Position numbers and translations under genes: made by a program. A stretch of 64,000 nucleotides of DNA from Sphingomonas gellani (GTDB taxonomy: Bacteria; Pseudomonadota; Alphaproteobacteria; Sphingomonadales; Sphingomonadaceae). The first letter of the stretch is position 1; each line of letters opens with the position of its first letter. The notes below the pieces were generated by a model. The model was not told the DNA's origin. It made no database searches and saw only the letters and a program-made list of their open reading frames with translations. Shown one piece after another: positions 17,562 to 25,125 of the stretch. The DNA is taken from contig NZ_FOCF01000001.1 of NCBI RefSeq assembly GCF_900110035.1, forward strand, positions 124,001 to 188,000, given 5' to 3'.

Positions 17562-18280
17562 GGCGCATCCGATTGCGGGCGGGGCCCTCGGCGCTGTTCG
17601 GCATGTTGCTGGCGGCGGCGCTGCTGCTGTTCCTGCCGCTCAGGCTGGTGCTGGGCTGGCTCGACGCCGGTTCGGTCGGGCTGACCGCGCGCTCGGCGGG
17701 GGGCAGCGTGTGGGCGGGGTCGCTGACCGATGCGCATCTGGGGCGGCTGGCGCTTGGCGACCTGCGGGCGCATCTGTCGCCATGGTCGCTGCTGATCGGG
17801 CGGGCTCGGGTCGAGCTCGATGGGCGCGGCGATGCGGCGGACCGTCTGCGCGGCGCGGTCACGGTCAGTCGCCACCGCGCCGGGCTGGACGATTTCACCG
17901 CGTCGCTGGCGACTGGTGCCTTGTTCGCGCCGCTGCCCGTCACGCGGCTCGACCTGGATGCGGTCAGCGTCCATTTCGCCGATGGTGGTTGCCGCGATGC
18001 GGTCGGACGGGTCACGGTGGCGCTGTCACCGGGCGCGGCCGGGATCGCGCTGCCCGCCACGCTGACGGGCACGCCGCGCTGCGACGGCACGGCGCTGCTC
18101 CTCCCGCTGGTCAGCACGGCGGGAAGCGAAAGCGTCACGGTGCGGATGTCGTCGGCGGGCAGCTATTCGGCGCGGTTCCTGGTGCGCCCGTCCGACCCGG
18201 CGGCGGCGCAGAAGCTGGAGGCGGCGGGATTTGCGCCATCGGCGGACGGGCATCAGCTTTCGATCGAGGGGCGTTTCTGA
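17558..18280 (+). CDS. gspN: Type II secretion system protein N
   Basis: A 240-residue protein with an N-terminal membrane anchor (GMLLAAALLLFLPLRLVL). A periplasmic domain follows, rich in short beta strands (GSVWAGSLTDAHLGRLALGD), as in GspN/AsmA-like proteins. GspN is an optional component found in some systems. ATG 17558 overlaps the gspM stop. It is the last gene of the operon. No clear terminator follows before tRNA-His. Confidence 0.85.
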   Translation: MRRIRLRAGPSALFGMLLAAALLLFLPLRLVLGWLDAGSVGLTARSAGGSVWAGSLTDAHLGRLALGDLRAHLSPWSLLIGRARVELDGRGDAADRLRGAVTVSRHRAGLDDFTASLATGALFAPLPVTRLDLDAVSVHFADGGCRDAVGRVTVALSPGAAGIALPATLTGTPRCDGTALLLPLVSTAGSESVTVRMSSAGSYSARFLVRPSDPAAAQKLEAAGFAPSADGHQLSIEGRF

Positions 18281-18327
18281 CTGCTTGACGCAACGCCGGG
18301 CGGCTCGTACTGGCTCGGGCCTTCGCG

Positions 18328-18404
18328 GCGATCGTAGCTCAGTTGGTTAGAGCATCGGTTTGTGGTACCGAGGGTCGCGGGTTCAAGTCCCGTCGATCGC
18401 CCCA
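18328..18404 (+). tRNA. tRNA-His (anticodon GTG)
   Basis: The acceptor stem pairs GCGATCG (18328-18334) with CGATCGC (18394-18400). The D arm starts TAGCTCAG. The anticodon loop TTGTGGT gives GTG. The T arm has GGTTCAAGTCC. The discriminator is C18401 with CCA encoded at 18402-18404. An extra G at 18327 can pair with C73, the G-1 identity element of histidine tRNA. A T5 run starts right after the CCA. Confidence 0.95.
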
Positions 18405-18434
18405 TTTTTCCCTTTCCCACAGACGAGACTTCGC

Positions 18435-19487
18435 ATGAGCGCCGACTGGGGTTTTCCCGACTTCGACGATCACGAGGGCGTGCACCTCTTCACCGATCCG
18501 GCGTCGGGTCTTCAGGCGATCGTGGCGATCCATTCCACCGCTCTCGGGCCGGCGGCGGGCGGCGTCCGGTTCTGGCATTATGGCGGCACCGGCGGTGGCA
18601 TCACCGACGCGCTGCGCCTGTCGCGGGGCATGAGCTACAAGAACGCCATGGCCGGTCTGGAACTGGGCGGTGGCAAGGGCGTGGTCCTGGCGGCACTACC
18701 CGGCGACGTCATCACCGACGAACAGCTGAAGGCGTTCGGTCGCGCGGTTGAATCGCTCGGCGGTCGCTATGTGACGGCCGAGGATGTCGGCATGTCCGAG
18801 GCGCGGATGAAGGTCATCGCGGGGGAGACACGCTATGTCTCCGGCCTGCCGGTGGCGAGCGGCGCGGCGGGGGGCGACCCCGGCCCCTACACCGCGCATG
18901 GCGTGTATCTGGGCGTAAAGGCTGCGGCGAAGCGCGGGCTGGGCACCGACGACATGGCCGGCGTGCGCGTCGCGATCCAGGGTGTCGGCTCGGTCGGCGG
19001 CGGCACCGCGCGCCTGCTGGCGAAGGACGGCGCCGTGCTGACGCTGGCCGATGTGGATGCGGGGCGTGCCGAAGCGCTGGCGACGGAGCTGGGCGCGACC
19101 GCCGTTCCGGCAGGCGAGATCCTGTCCACGCCGGCGGACATCTTCAGCCCCAACGCGCTGGGCGCGATCCTGACCGAGCAATCGATCCCGGCGCTAGGCG
19201 CGAAGATCGTCGCGGGCGGTGCCAACAACCAGCTCGCGACGCGCGCGGATTATGCGCGCCTGCACGAGGCGGGGGTGCTGTATGCGCCCGATTACGTCAT
19301 CAACGCCGGCGGCATCATCAATGTCGGGCTGGAATATCTCGGCCAGGGTGACGAGGCGGAGGTGATGGCGCGGATCGCACGCATTCCGTCGCGCCTGGAC
19401 CAGGTCTGGGACGAGAGCGAAGCAAGCGGAAAGCCGGCGGCCGAGGTCGCGGATAGCATCGCCCAGCGGCTGATCGGCCGGGGCTGA
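18435..19487 (+). CDS. Leucine/Glu/Phe/Val dehydrogenase family enzyme (leucine dehydrogenase type)
   Basis: A 350-residue amino acid dehydrogenase. The N-terminal catalytic domain has SYKNAMAGLELGGGKGV with the two lysines of the family (Lys69 and catalytic Lys81). The C-terminal NAD domain has VAIQGVGSVGGGTARLLA. The ending phrase INAGGIINVGLEYLG matches leucine dehydrogenases. It would reversibly deaminate branched-chain amino acids to 2-oxo acids with NAD. ATG 18435 directly follows tRNA-His by 30 bases; no strong ribosome-binding site is visible. Side-chain specificity (Leu, Val or Phe) cannot be set from the sequence. Confidence 0.85.
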   Translation: MSADWGFPDFDDHEGVHLFTDPASGLQAIVAIHSTALGPAAGGVRFWHYGGTGGGITDALRLSRGMSYKNAMAGLELGGGKGVVLAALPGDVITDEQLKAFGRAVESLGGRYVTAEDVGMSEARMKVIAGETRYVSGLPVASGAAGGDPGPYTAHGVYLGVKAAAKRGLGTDDMAGVRVAIQGVGSVGGGTARLLAKDGAVLTLADVDAGRAEALATELGATAVPAGEILSTPADIFSPNALGAILTEQSIPALGAKIVAGGANNQLATRADYARLHEAGVLYAPDYVINAGGIINVGLEYLGQGDEAEVMARIARIPSRLDQVWDESEASGKPAAEVADSIAQRLIGRG

Positions 19488-19545
19488 CGCCTACACGGAC
19501 GAAGTGCGGACGGCTTAGAATGGCCGGGCCGCCCCTCGACTGGTC

Positions 19546-19938
19546 TCAGGCGATCGCGACGACCGGGCGGTCCACCAGGGGCTCGACGCCGTTGATGACC
19601 CATGCCCGTCCCTCGTCGATCGAGGCGGCGATGCGCGCGTAGCTTTGCGTGAACAGACGGCGCACCTGCATGCGGGCCAGCGAACTGCCCGTCACGATCG
19701 CGAGCGCCCTGGCCTTCGGCATCTCGGCCATGTGCGCCCGCATCGTCTGGATGATGTCCTGCTGTTGGATGGGGCATTCGCTGACGTCGATCACCATCGC
19801 ATAACCGTACCGCAGCCGGTTTACGACGAGCGCGCGTCTCAGGTCGTTGATGTACGCGGCGCCTTCCTCGACGGTCATCATCCCGCTCAATGTCACCTCG
19901 ACGACGGCATGGACGGTATCGACGGCAATGCGGTACAT
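19546..19938 (-). CDS. STAS-like small protein of unknown function
   Basis: A 130-residue soluble protein that I do not assign to a named gene. The pattern is VEVTLSGMMT followed by a helix, AMVIDVSEC in the middle, then a conserved-looking ARALAIVTGSSLAR strand and helix. This beta/alpha alternation resembles STAS/SpoIIAA-type folds found in many alphaproteobacterial hypotheticals. The start is firm: GGAGGT lies six bases upstream of ATG 19938. It is isolated and divergent from the ccm operon. Confidence 0.55.
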   Translation of the reverse strand: MYRIAVDTVHAVVEVTLSGMMTVEEGAAYINDLRRALVVNRLRYGYAMVIDVSECPIQQQDIIQTMRAHMAEMPKARALAIVTGSSLARMQVRRLFTQSYARIAASIDEGRAWVINGVEPLVDRPVVAIA

Positions 19939-20034
19939 TGGGGAACCTCCGGGGGATTACCTATGTCCGGCAATCCTTAAGAAGTTCTAGCGGGGTGACG
20001 CGGCCGGCATTTCGGCTTATTCACGAGCCCGACC

Positions 20035-20760
20035 GTGCCTGCTCTTCATGCCTTCGCCAATCCTGCCCGCTTCCTAAAGGTCGCCCGTCCGTTGACGCCG
20101 GTGCTGATCTGGCTGGGCGTGGCGCTTGCCCTGATCGGATGCTGGGCCGGGCTGACGCTGACGCCGCCCGACTATCTGCAGGGGGAAACGGTGCGCATCC
20201 TCTACATCCACGTGCCCGCCGCATGGCTGGGCATGGGGGGATGGAGCGGCATCGCGATCTCCAGCGTCGCCATGCTGGTGTGGCGCCACCCGCTTGCCGC
20301 TATCGCCGCGCGGGCAATCGCCCCGGCGGGCGCGACATTCGCGGCGCTTTGCCTGCTGACCGGTGCGATCTGGGGGCGGCCGACATGGGGCACATGGTGG
20401 CAGTGGGACGGGCGGCTGACGTCCATGCTGCTGCTCTTCTTCGTCTATTGCGCGTACATCGCGCTGGCCCGCGCCGATGCGGACCGGGGCGGGGACGGGC
20501 GGCTGCCGGCGGTGTTCGGCATTGCGGGCAGCGTGCTGCTGCCGGTGATCCGTTATTCGGTGGTCTGGTGGAACACGCTGCACCAGGGGCCGTCGATCGG
20601 GCTGACCAGTTCCACCATCGACCGGTCGATCCTGTGGCCGCTGCCGATCCTGCTCGCCGGCGCGACGCTGTTCTTCGCCGGTGTCGTGCTGATGCGGATG
20701 CGGATGCTGCTGGCGAGGGCGAAATCGGAGGCGCGGATGCGCAGGATGGCGCGGCCATGA
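20035..20760 (+). CDS. ccmC: Heme exporter/handling protein CcmC
   Basis: A 241-residue membrane protein with six helices and the tryptophan-rich heme-handling motif WGRPTWGTWWQWDGRLTS (about 110-128). Flanking histidines are at HVPAAW and TLHQGPS. CcmC loads heme onto CcmE in the periplasm for c-type cytochrome maturation (System I). The start is GTG 20035. It is the first gene of a seven-gene operon. The ABC subunits CcmA and CcmB, which usually precede it, are not here. Confidence 0.95.
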   Translation: MPALHAFANPARFLKVARPLTPVLIWLGVALALIGCWAGLTLTPPDYLQGETVRILYIHVPAAWLGMGGWSGIAISSVAMLVWRHPLAAIAARAIAPAGATFAALCLLTGAIWGRPTWGTWWQWDGRLTSMLLLFFVYCAYIALARADADRGGDGRLPAVFGIAGSVLLPVIRYSVVWWNTLHQGPSIGLTSSTIDRSILWPLPILLAGATLFFAGVVLMRMRMLLARAKSEARMRRMARP

Positions 20761-20861
20761 ACCCGTGGCCGTTCGTGATCGGCGCCTATGGCGTCACCCT
20801 GGGCGGGGCGGGAGTGCTGGCGCTGCTCAGCTATCTTGCCATGGTGCGGGCCGAGAAATGA
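20757..20861 (+). CDS. ccmD: Heme exporter protein D
   Basis: A 34-residue single-helix membrane protein (MNPWPFVIGAYGVTLGGAG at the start, then a basic end). CcmD is a small scaffold that helps release holo-CcmE from CcmABC. It overlaps ccmC by ATGA at 20757 and ccmE by ATGA at 20858. Position, size and the PWPFVIGAYG start make the call secure. Confidence 0.85.
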   Translation: MNPWPFVIGAYGVTLGGAGVLALLSYLAMVRAEK

Positions 20862-21292
20862 AGCCGAAGCATCAACGACTGACGCTCGCCCTGCTGGGGT
20901 TGGGGGCGGTGGTGGCGGCGGCGCTGCTCGCCATGTCGGCACTGAAGGATCAGGCCGCGTTCTTCTACGCGCCGTCCGACGTCGTGAAGAACGGATTGCC
21001 GCTGAACCGTGACGTCCGGCTGGGCGGCATGGTCGCGGCACGATCGGTGAAGCGGGCACCCGATGGCGTCACCGTGCGCTTCACCGTCACGGATGGACAG
21101 GCGACCACGCCCGTGATGTTCGCCGGCATCGTCCCCGACCTGTTCCGCGAGGGATCGGGCGTGGTGGCGGAGGGACGGTTCCGCCCGGACGGCAGCTTCG
21201 TCGCGAGCAACCTGCTCGCCAAGCATGACGAGAAGTACATGCCGCCGGAAATGGCCGGCAAGATGCATGAGACCAAGACGCTGAAGCAATGA
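20858..21292 (+). CDS. ccmE: Periplasmic heme chaperone CcmE
   Basis: A 144-residue heme chaperone with an N-terminal membrane anchor (about 8-27) and a beta-barrel OB fold. The heme-binding loop LLAKHDEKYMPPEM is present, with His123 that links heme covalently and Tyr127 that ligates iron. It receives heme from CcmC and passes it to CcmF/H. The start ATG 20858 overlaps ccmD. Confidence 0.95.
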   Translation: MKPKHQRLTLALLGLGAVVAAALLAMSALKDQAAFFYAPSDVVKNGLPLNRDVRLGGMVAARSVKRAPDGVTVRFTVTDGQATTPVMFAGIVPDLFREGSGVVAEGRFRPDGSFVASNLLAKHDEKYMPPEMAGKMHETKTLKQ

Positions 21293-23244
21293 TGGCGGAG
21301 GCGGGCCTTGCCGCACTGTGGTTCGCCGCGGTGCTTGCGCTGTTGCAGCTGTTGCTGGGCGCGCTGACCATCCGTTGGGGTGGCCGCGCCGACGCGACGC
21401 CACGCCGCGCGGCGTCGATCGCGGCGCTGGCGGGGAGTGTCCGGCCCGTGGCGGTGGTGCAGGGGTTGCTCTCCGCGGTGGCGATGCTCTGCCTGATCTG
21501 GGTATTCGCCACGTCGGACATGACGGTGAAGCTGGTGGTCGAGAACAGCCAATCCGCGAAGCCGATGATGTACAAGGTCGCCGGCGCCTGGGGCAATCAT
21601 GAGGGGTCCATGCTGTTGTGGGTCACCATCCTCGGCCTGGCCGGCGGGGCGGTGGCGTTGCTGGAACGGCGGCTGGAGGAGCGGACGCTGATCGCGACCC
21701 TGGCGGCGCAGGCGGCGATCGCGCTGGGATTCTACGCGTTCCTGCTGGTCGCATCCAATCCGTTCGCGCGGATATGGCCGGCGCCGGCCGACGGACTGGG
21801 CCTGAACCCGCTGTTGCAGGACCCCGGCCTCGCCTTTCACCCGCCCACCCTTTACGTTGGCTATGTCGGGCTGTCCGTCGCCTTCTCCTTTGCGGTCGGC
21901 GCGTTGGTCACGGGCGACGTGGGTCCCGCTTTTGCACGTGCGATGCGGCCCTGGGTCCTGGGCGCCTGGACGTTCCTGACGGTCGGCATCACGGCGGGCA
22001 GCTATTGGGCCTATTACGAGCTGGGCTGGGGCGGCTGGTGGTTCTGGGATCCGGTGGAGAATGCCTCGTTGATGCCGTGGCTGGCCGCGACGGCGCTGCT
22101 CCATTCGGTGACGGTGCTGGCGACCCGCGACGGCCTGCGCGCCTGGACGGTGATGCTGGCGGTGGTCGCGTTTTCCATGTCGATGATCGGCACCTTCCTG
22201 GTCCGGTCGGGCATCCTGACCAGCGTCCACGCCTTTGCCGTCGATCCGACGCGCGGGGCGTTCATCCTGGCGTTGCTCGCCATCTATATCGGTGGCGCGC
22301 TGGCGCTGTTCGCGCTGCGAGTCGGGACGGTGCGGCAGGGTACGACCTTCGACCTGGTCAGCCGCGAAGGCGGGCTGGTGCTCAACAACCTGTTGCTTTC
22401 GGTGATTCTGGGCATCGTACTGATCGGCACGCTTTATCCGCTGGTCGCCGCCGGTTTCGGTGTGCAGCTGTCGATCGGCGCGCCATTCTTCGACAAGGCG
22501 GCGGGGCCGATCGCCCTGATCCTGGTCGCCGCCATGGCGGTCGGGCCGCTGGTCCGGTGGCGCCGTGACGATGGGCAGGCGGTGCTGGCGCGCATGACCT
22601 GGCCGATCGCGGCATCCGCCTTTACGGCAGCGGGCCTGATCGCGCTTGGCGGTAGCATGGCGATCCTGCCGCTGCTTGCCCTGTCGCTGGCGGCGGGACT
22701 GGCGGTGGCGAGCATCGCACCCCTGTGGGGACGCGCGCTGCGGCGGACGCCACTCGCGATCTGGGGCATGGTGGTGGCCCATCTGGGGGTCGCGGTCAGC
22801 CTGGCCGGCATGGCCGCGAGCAGTGCCTGGACGCAGGAGCGTCTGGTCGCGGTCGGGCCGGGGGAGCCCACGCGGGTAGGTCCCTTCACCGTGACGCTGG
22901 TCGGTATCGCGCCGGTGCTGGGGGAGAACTGGTCCGGGTTGGAGGGGCAATTGCGCGCCACCCGCGACGAGGACGTGCTGATCCTGAAACCGCAGCAACG
23001 CTTTTTCGCCAACCCGCCGACCACCACGAACGAGACGTCGATCCGCAGCTTCTGGGACGGCCAGCTTTATACCGTGCTGGGCCAGCCGGATGGCCGTGGC
23101 CGGTGGCAGGTGCGGCTGTGGTGGAAGCCGTTCGTCACGCTGATCTGGCTGGGCGGTGCGCTGATCGCGATCGGCGGGGCGCTGTCGCTGATCGGCCGGG
23201 TCGCGCGCGACCGTCGAGCCGCGCAACGGGGCGGTTGGGCATGA
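21289..23244 (+). CDS. ccmF: Cytochrome c-type biogenesis protein CcmF (heme lyase)
   Basis: A 651-residue polytopic protein with many membrane helices. It carries the WWD heme motif (GWGGWWFWDPVENASLMPW, about residues 246-264) and the conserved histidines around HPPTLY and LLHSVTVLATRDGLR. The periplasmic C-terminal domain has the usual FFANPPTTTNETSIRSF. CcmF attaches heme to apocytochromes with CcmH/I. It overlaps ccmE and ccmG by four bases each. Confidence 0.95.
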   Translation: MMAEAGLAALWFAAVLALLQLLLGALTIRWGGRADATPRRAASIAALAGSVRPVAVVQGLLSAVAMLCLIWVFATSDMTVKLVVENSQSAKPMMYKVAGAWGNHEGSMLLWVTILGLAGGAVALLERRLEERTLIATLAAQAAIALGFYAFLLVASNPFARIWPAPADGLGLNPLLQDPGLAFHPPTLYVGYVGLSVAFSFAVGALVTGDVGPAFARAMRPWVLGAWTFLTVGITAGSYWAYYELGWGGWWFWDPVENASLMPWLAATALLHSVTVLATRDGLRAWTVMLAVVAFSMSMIGTFLVRSGILTSVHAFAVDPTRGAFILALLAIYIGGALALFALRVGTVRQGTTFDLVSREGGLVLNNLLLSVILGIVLIGTLYPLVAAGFGVQLSIGAPFFDKAAGPIALILVAAMAVGPLVRWRRDDGQAVLARMTWPIAASAFTAAGLIALGGSMAILPLLALSLAAGLAVASIAPLWGRALRRTPLAIWGMVVAHLGVAVSLAGMAASSAWTQERLVAVGPGEPTRVGPFTVTLVGIAPVLGENWSGLEGQLRATRDEDVLILKPQQRFFANPPTTTNETSIRSFWDGQLYTVLGQPDGRGRWQVRLWWKPFVTLIWLGGALIAIGGALSLIGRVARDRRAAQRGGWA

Positions 23245-23798
23245 GCACGGCCGCGTCCGAGCAGCGCACGGGCGGGTCGCGCCTGATCTGGGTGCCGCTT
23301 GCCGGTTTCGTGCTGTTGTTCGCGATCGTCGCGATCGGACTGTGGCGCCCCGCCGACCGCACCGTGCGGTCTGCCTTGGTGGGCAAGCCGATGCCGGGGA
23401 TCGCGCTGGCACCGGTCGTGGCGGGGAAGCCCGGTATCGAGGCGGGCCGCTTCGCCAAGGGGCAGGCGCGGCTGGTCAACATTTTTGCCAGCTGGTGCAT
23501 CCCCTGCGCCGCGGAGGCGCCGCAGCTTTTGCGGCTGAAGGCGATGGGCGTGCCGATCGACGCGGTCGCGGTGAAGGACACCCCGGCGGCGGTGGCGGCG
23601 TTCCTGGCGCGCTACGGCGATCCCTATGACGCGATCGGGGGCGATCCGGACAGCGCGGTGCAGTTCGCGCTTGGCTCGTCGGGCGTGCCGGAGACGTTCC
23701 TGGTCGACGGCAATGGTCGGATCGTCGAACAGCATGTCGGCGACATTCGGGCCGAGGAGGTCGACGGACTGGCCGCCAAGGTGAGGGGGCTGCGATGA
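23241..23798 (+). CDS. ccmG: Thiol:disulfide interchange protein CcmG/DsbE
   Basis: A 185-residue membrane-anchored thioredoxin-fold protein. One helix lies near residues 15-36. The active site WCIPC has Cys86 and Cys89, and the cis-proline loop is GVPETFLVD. It reduces apocytochrome cysteines before heme attachment. ATG 23241 overlaps ccmF. Confidence 0.95.
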   Translation: MSTAASEQRTGGSRLIWVPLAGFVLLFAIVAIGLWRPADRTVRSALVGKPMPGIALAPVVAGKPGIEAGRFAKGQARLVNIFASWCIPCAAEAPQLLRLKAMGVPIDAVAVKDTPAAVAAFLARYGDPYDAIGGDPDSAVQFALGSSGVPETFLVDGNGRIVEQHVGDIRAEEVDGLAAKVRGLR

Positions 23799-24214
23799 GG
23801 CGCGCGATACTGGCGGCACTCGCGTTGCTGGCAGCGTCCGGCGTATCGCCTCTCGCGGCGGACACACCGCTGCCCGCACAGCCGCTCGCCTACACCCAGC
23901 TGGCCGATCCGGCGCAGGAGGCGCGGGCGAAGGCGTTGATGGAAACGCTGCGCTGTCTGGTGTGCCAGGGGCAGTCGATCGCCGATTCGGACGCATCCAT
24001 GGCGGGCGACATGCGTGCCCTGGTGCGCCAGCGTATAGCCGCTGGAGAAAGCCCGGCGGCGATCCGGCGCTGGCTGATCTCCCGTTACGGCGATTATGTC
24101 AGTTACGACCCGCCTTTGTCGGGCGCGACCTGGCCACTGTATCTGGCGCCCATCCTGCTGCTGCTGGCGGGGATCTGGATCGCGCGGGCGAGCTTCCGCA
24201 AAAGGAGGCGATGA
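23795..24214 (+). CDS. ccmH: Cytochrome c-type biogenesis protein CcmH
   Basis: A 139-residue protein with a signal peptide. The redox motif LRCLVCQGQSIADSDA carries Cys54 and Cys57, and a C-terminal membrane helix is followed by a basic tail. It corresponds to the N-terminal half of E. coli CcmH (CcmL elsewhere). It works with CcmG and CcmF on apocytochrome thiols. It overlaps both neighbours. Confidence 0.95.
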   Translation: MRRAILAALALLAASGVSPLAADTPLPAQPLAYTQLADPAQEARAKALMETLRCLVCQGQSIADSDASMAGDMRALVRQRIAAGESPAAIRRWLISRYGDYVSYDPPLSGATWPLYLAPILLLLAGIWIARASFRKRRR

Positions 24215-24843
24215 TGGGGTGGTTGGCGCTACTGGTGCTGGGGCTGCTCAGCTTTGGCGGACTGGTCACATTGCGCGTGCCCCGGCTGCTCTGGTCGGTG
24301 GTGGGCGCGGCGCTCATGCTTGGCGCGACCGGGTATGCCGTGCAGGGATCGCCGCTGATGCCGACACGTGCCGCCCGACCGTCGGCGGAGCGGGTGGCCG
24401 ATGATCCGGCGCTGACCGACCTGCGCGATCGCATGCTGGGCCGCTACACCGGCGATGGCGCCTATCAGGTCGCCGCCGATGCCATGACGCGTGCGGGGGA
24501 TGACAAGGCAGCGGTGCAGGTCATCCTGGGCGGACTGCGTCGCGTACCGAACAGCCTTTTGCTGTGGAACGGCCTGGGCATGGCGTTGACCGCGCATGAC
24601 GGCAATCAGGTATCGCCGCCGGCGCTGTTCGCATTCCAGCAGGCCGCGCGACTGGGGCCGGAACACCCGGCGCCGCCGTTCTTCCTAGGGCTGGCCTATG
24701 TCAGGGCAGGGGACTTCGCGAAGGCGCGCCCGCTATGGGCCCGCGCGATGACGCTGTCGCCGGATGGTGCGTCGTACAAGCGCGATATCGCCTTAAGGCT
24801 CGCGCTGCTCGACCGGTACCTAACCATGGCCGAGCAGCGCTGA
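24211..24843 (+). CDS. ccmI: Cytochrome c biogenesis protein CcmI-like (TPR)
   Basis: A 210-residue protein with two N-terminal membrane helices (about 3-20 and 28-45) and a periplasmic TPR-like helical part (ALTDLRDRMLGRYTGDGAY, later LAYVRAGDFAKARPLWARAM). CcmI holds the C-terminal helix of apocytochrome c. It is shorter than typical alphaproteobacterial CcmI. AAGGAGGCG lies immediately before ATG 24211; ATG 24214 gives better spacing and is an alternative. Last gene of the operon. Confidence 0.85.
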   Translation: MMGWLALLVLGLLSFGGLVTLRVPRLLWSVVGAALMLGATGYAVQGSPLMPTRAARPSAERVADDPALTDLRDRMLGRYTGDGAYQVAADAMTRAGDDKAAVQVILGGLRRVPNSLLLWNGLGMALTAHDGNQVSPPALFAFQQAARLGPEHPAPPFFLGLAYVRAGDFAKARPLWARAMTLSPDGASYKRDIALRLALLDRYLTMAEQR

Positions 24844-24850
24844 AACGCCT

Positions 24851-24879
24851 GGACGCTTACTGGCCGCGTCCGGTTTTTT
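24851..24879 (+). terminator. Probable terminator of the ccm operon
   Basis: GGACGC (24851-24856) pairs with GCGTCC (24866-24871) over a 9-base loop and is followed by GGTTTTTT (24872-24879). It lies 8 bases after the ccmI stop. It overlaps the 3' end of the convergent small gene on the other strand. Confidence 0.55.
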
Positions 24880-25075
24880 CCTGCAGTTCGTCGATCTTCT
24901 TCGACGCATCCGCCTTGTTCAGCGAATCGTCGAATTCTTCATGCGCTTCCTCGGACAGCGTCTTCAGATAGCTGGCCTGGGCGCCGGTCATCGCCTCTCC
25001 GCCGGTGGTCCAGTCGTCCGGGTCCTTGACGGCGTTGGAGGTCGGGTTGCTCTTCGGGTTTTCGGTATCGGCCAT
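24857..25075 (-). CDS. DUF3072-type small protein
   Basis: A 72-residue, charged, soluble protein. The core WTTGGEAMTGAQASYLKTLS, then AHEEFDDSLNKADASKKIDELQ, matches the DUF3072 family often found in general-stress sets of alphaproteobacteria. No function is known to me. The start ATG 25075 has AAGGAT upstream. Longer in-frame starts are rejected because they run into the promoter described at 25100-25124. Confidence 0.75.
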   Translation of the reverse strand: MADTENPKSNPTSNAVKDPDDWTTGGEAMTGAQASYLKTLSEEAHEEFDDSLNKADASKKIDELQEKTGRGQ

Positions 25076-25099
25076 GGGATGATCCTTTCGGACCATCCC

Positions 25100-25124
25100 A
25101 ACCCACATGTTCGTATTGTGTTCC
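25100..25124 (-). promoter_or_regulatory. Candidate EcfG (general stress) promoter for the DUF3072 gene
   Basis: On the minus strand GGAAC (25124-25120) is followed after 16 bases by GGTT (25103-25100). This is one base off the alphaproteobacterial EcfG consensus GGAAC-N16/17-CGTT. It lies about 25 bases before the ATG, directly after the end of ald, and faces the right way. Confidence 0.5.
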
Positions 25125-25125
25125 G

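Noticed and set aside
20965-23412. An 815-codon minus-strand frame opposite ccmE and ccmF
   Set aside because: It is Arg/Gln/His-rich nonsense without domain features, and the plus strand carries complete ccm genes with overlapping starts.
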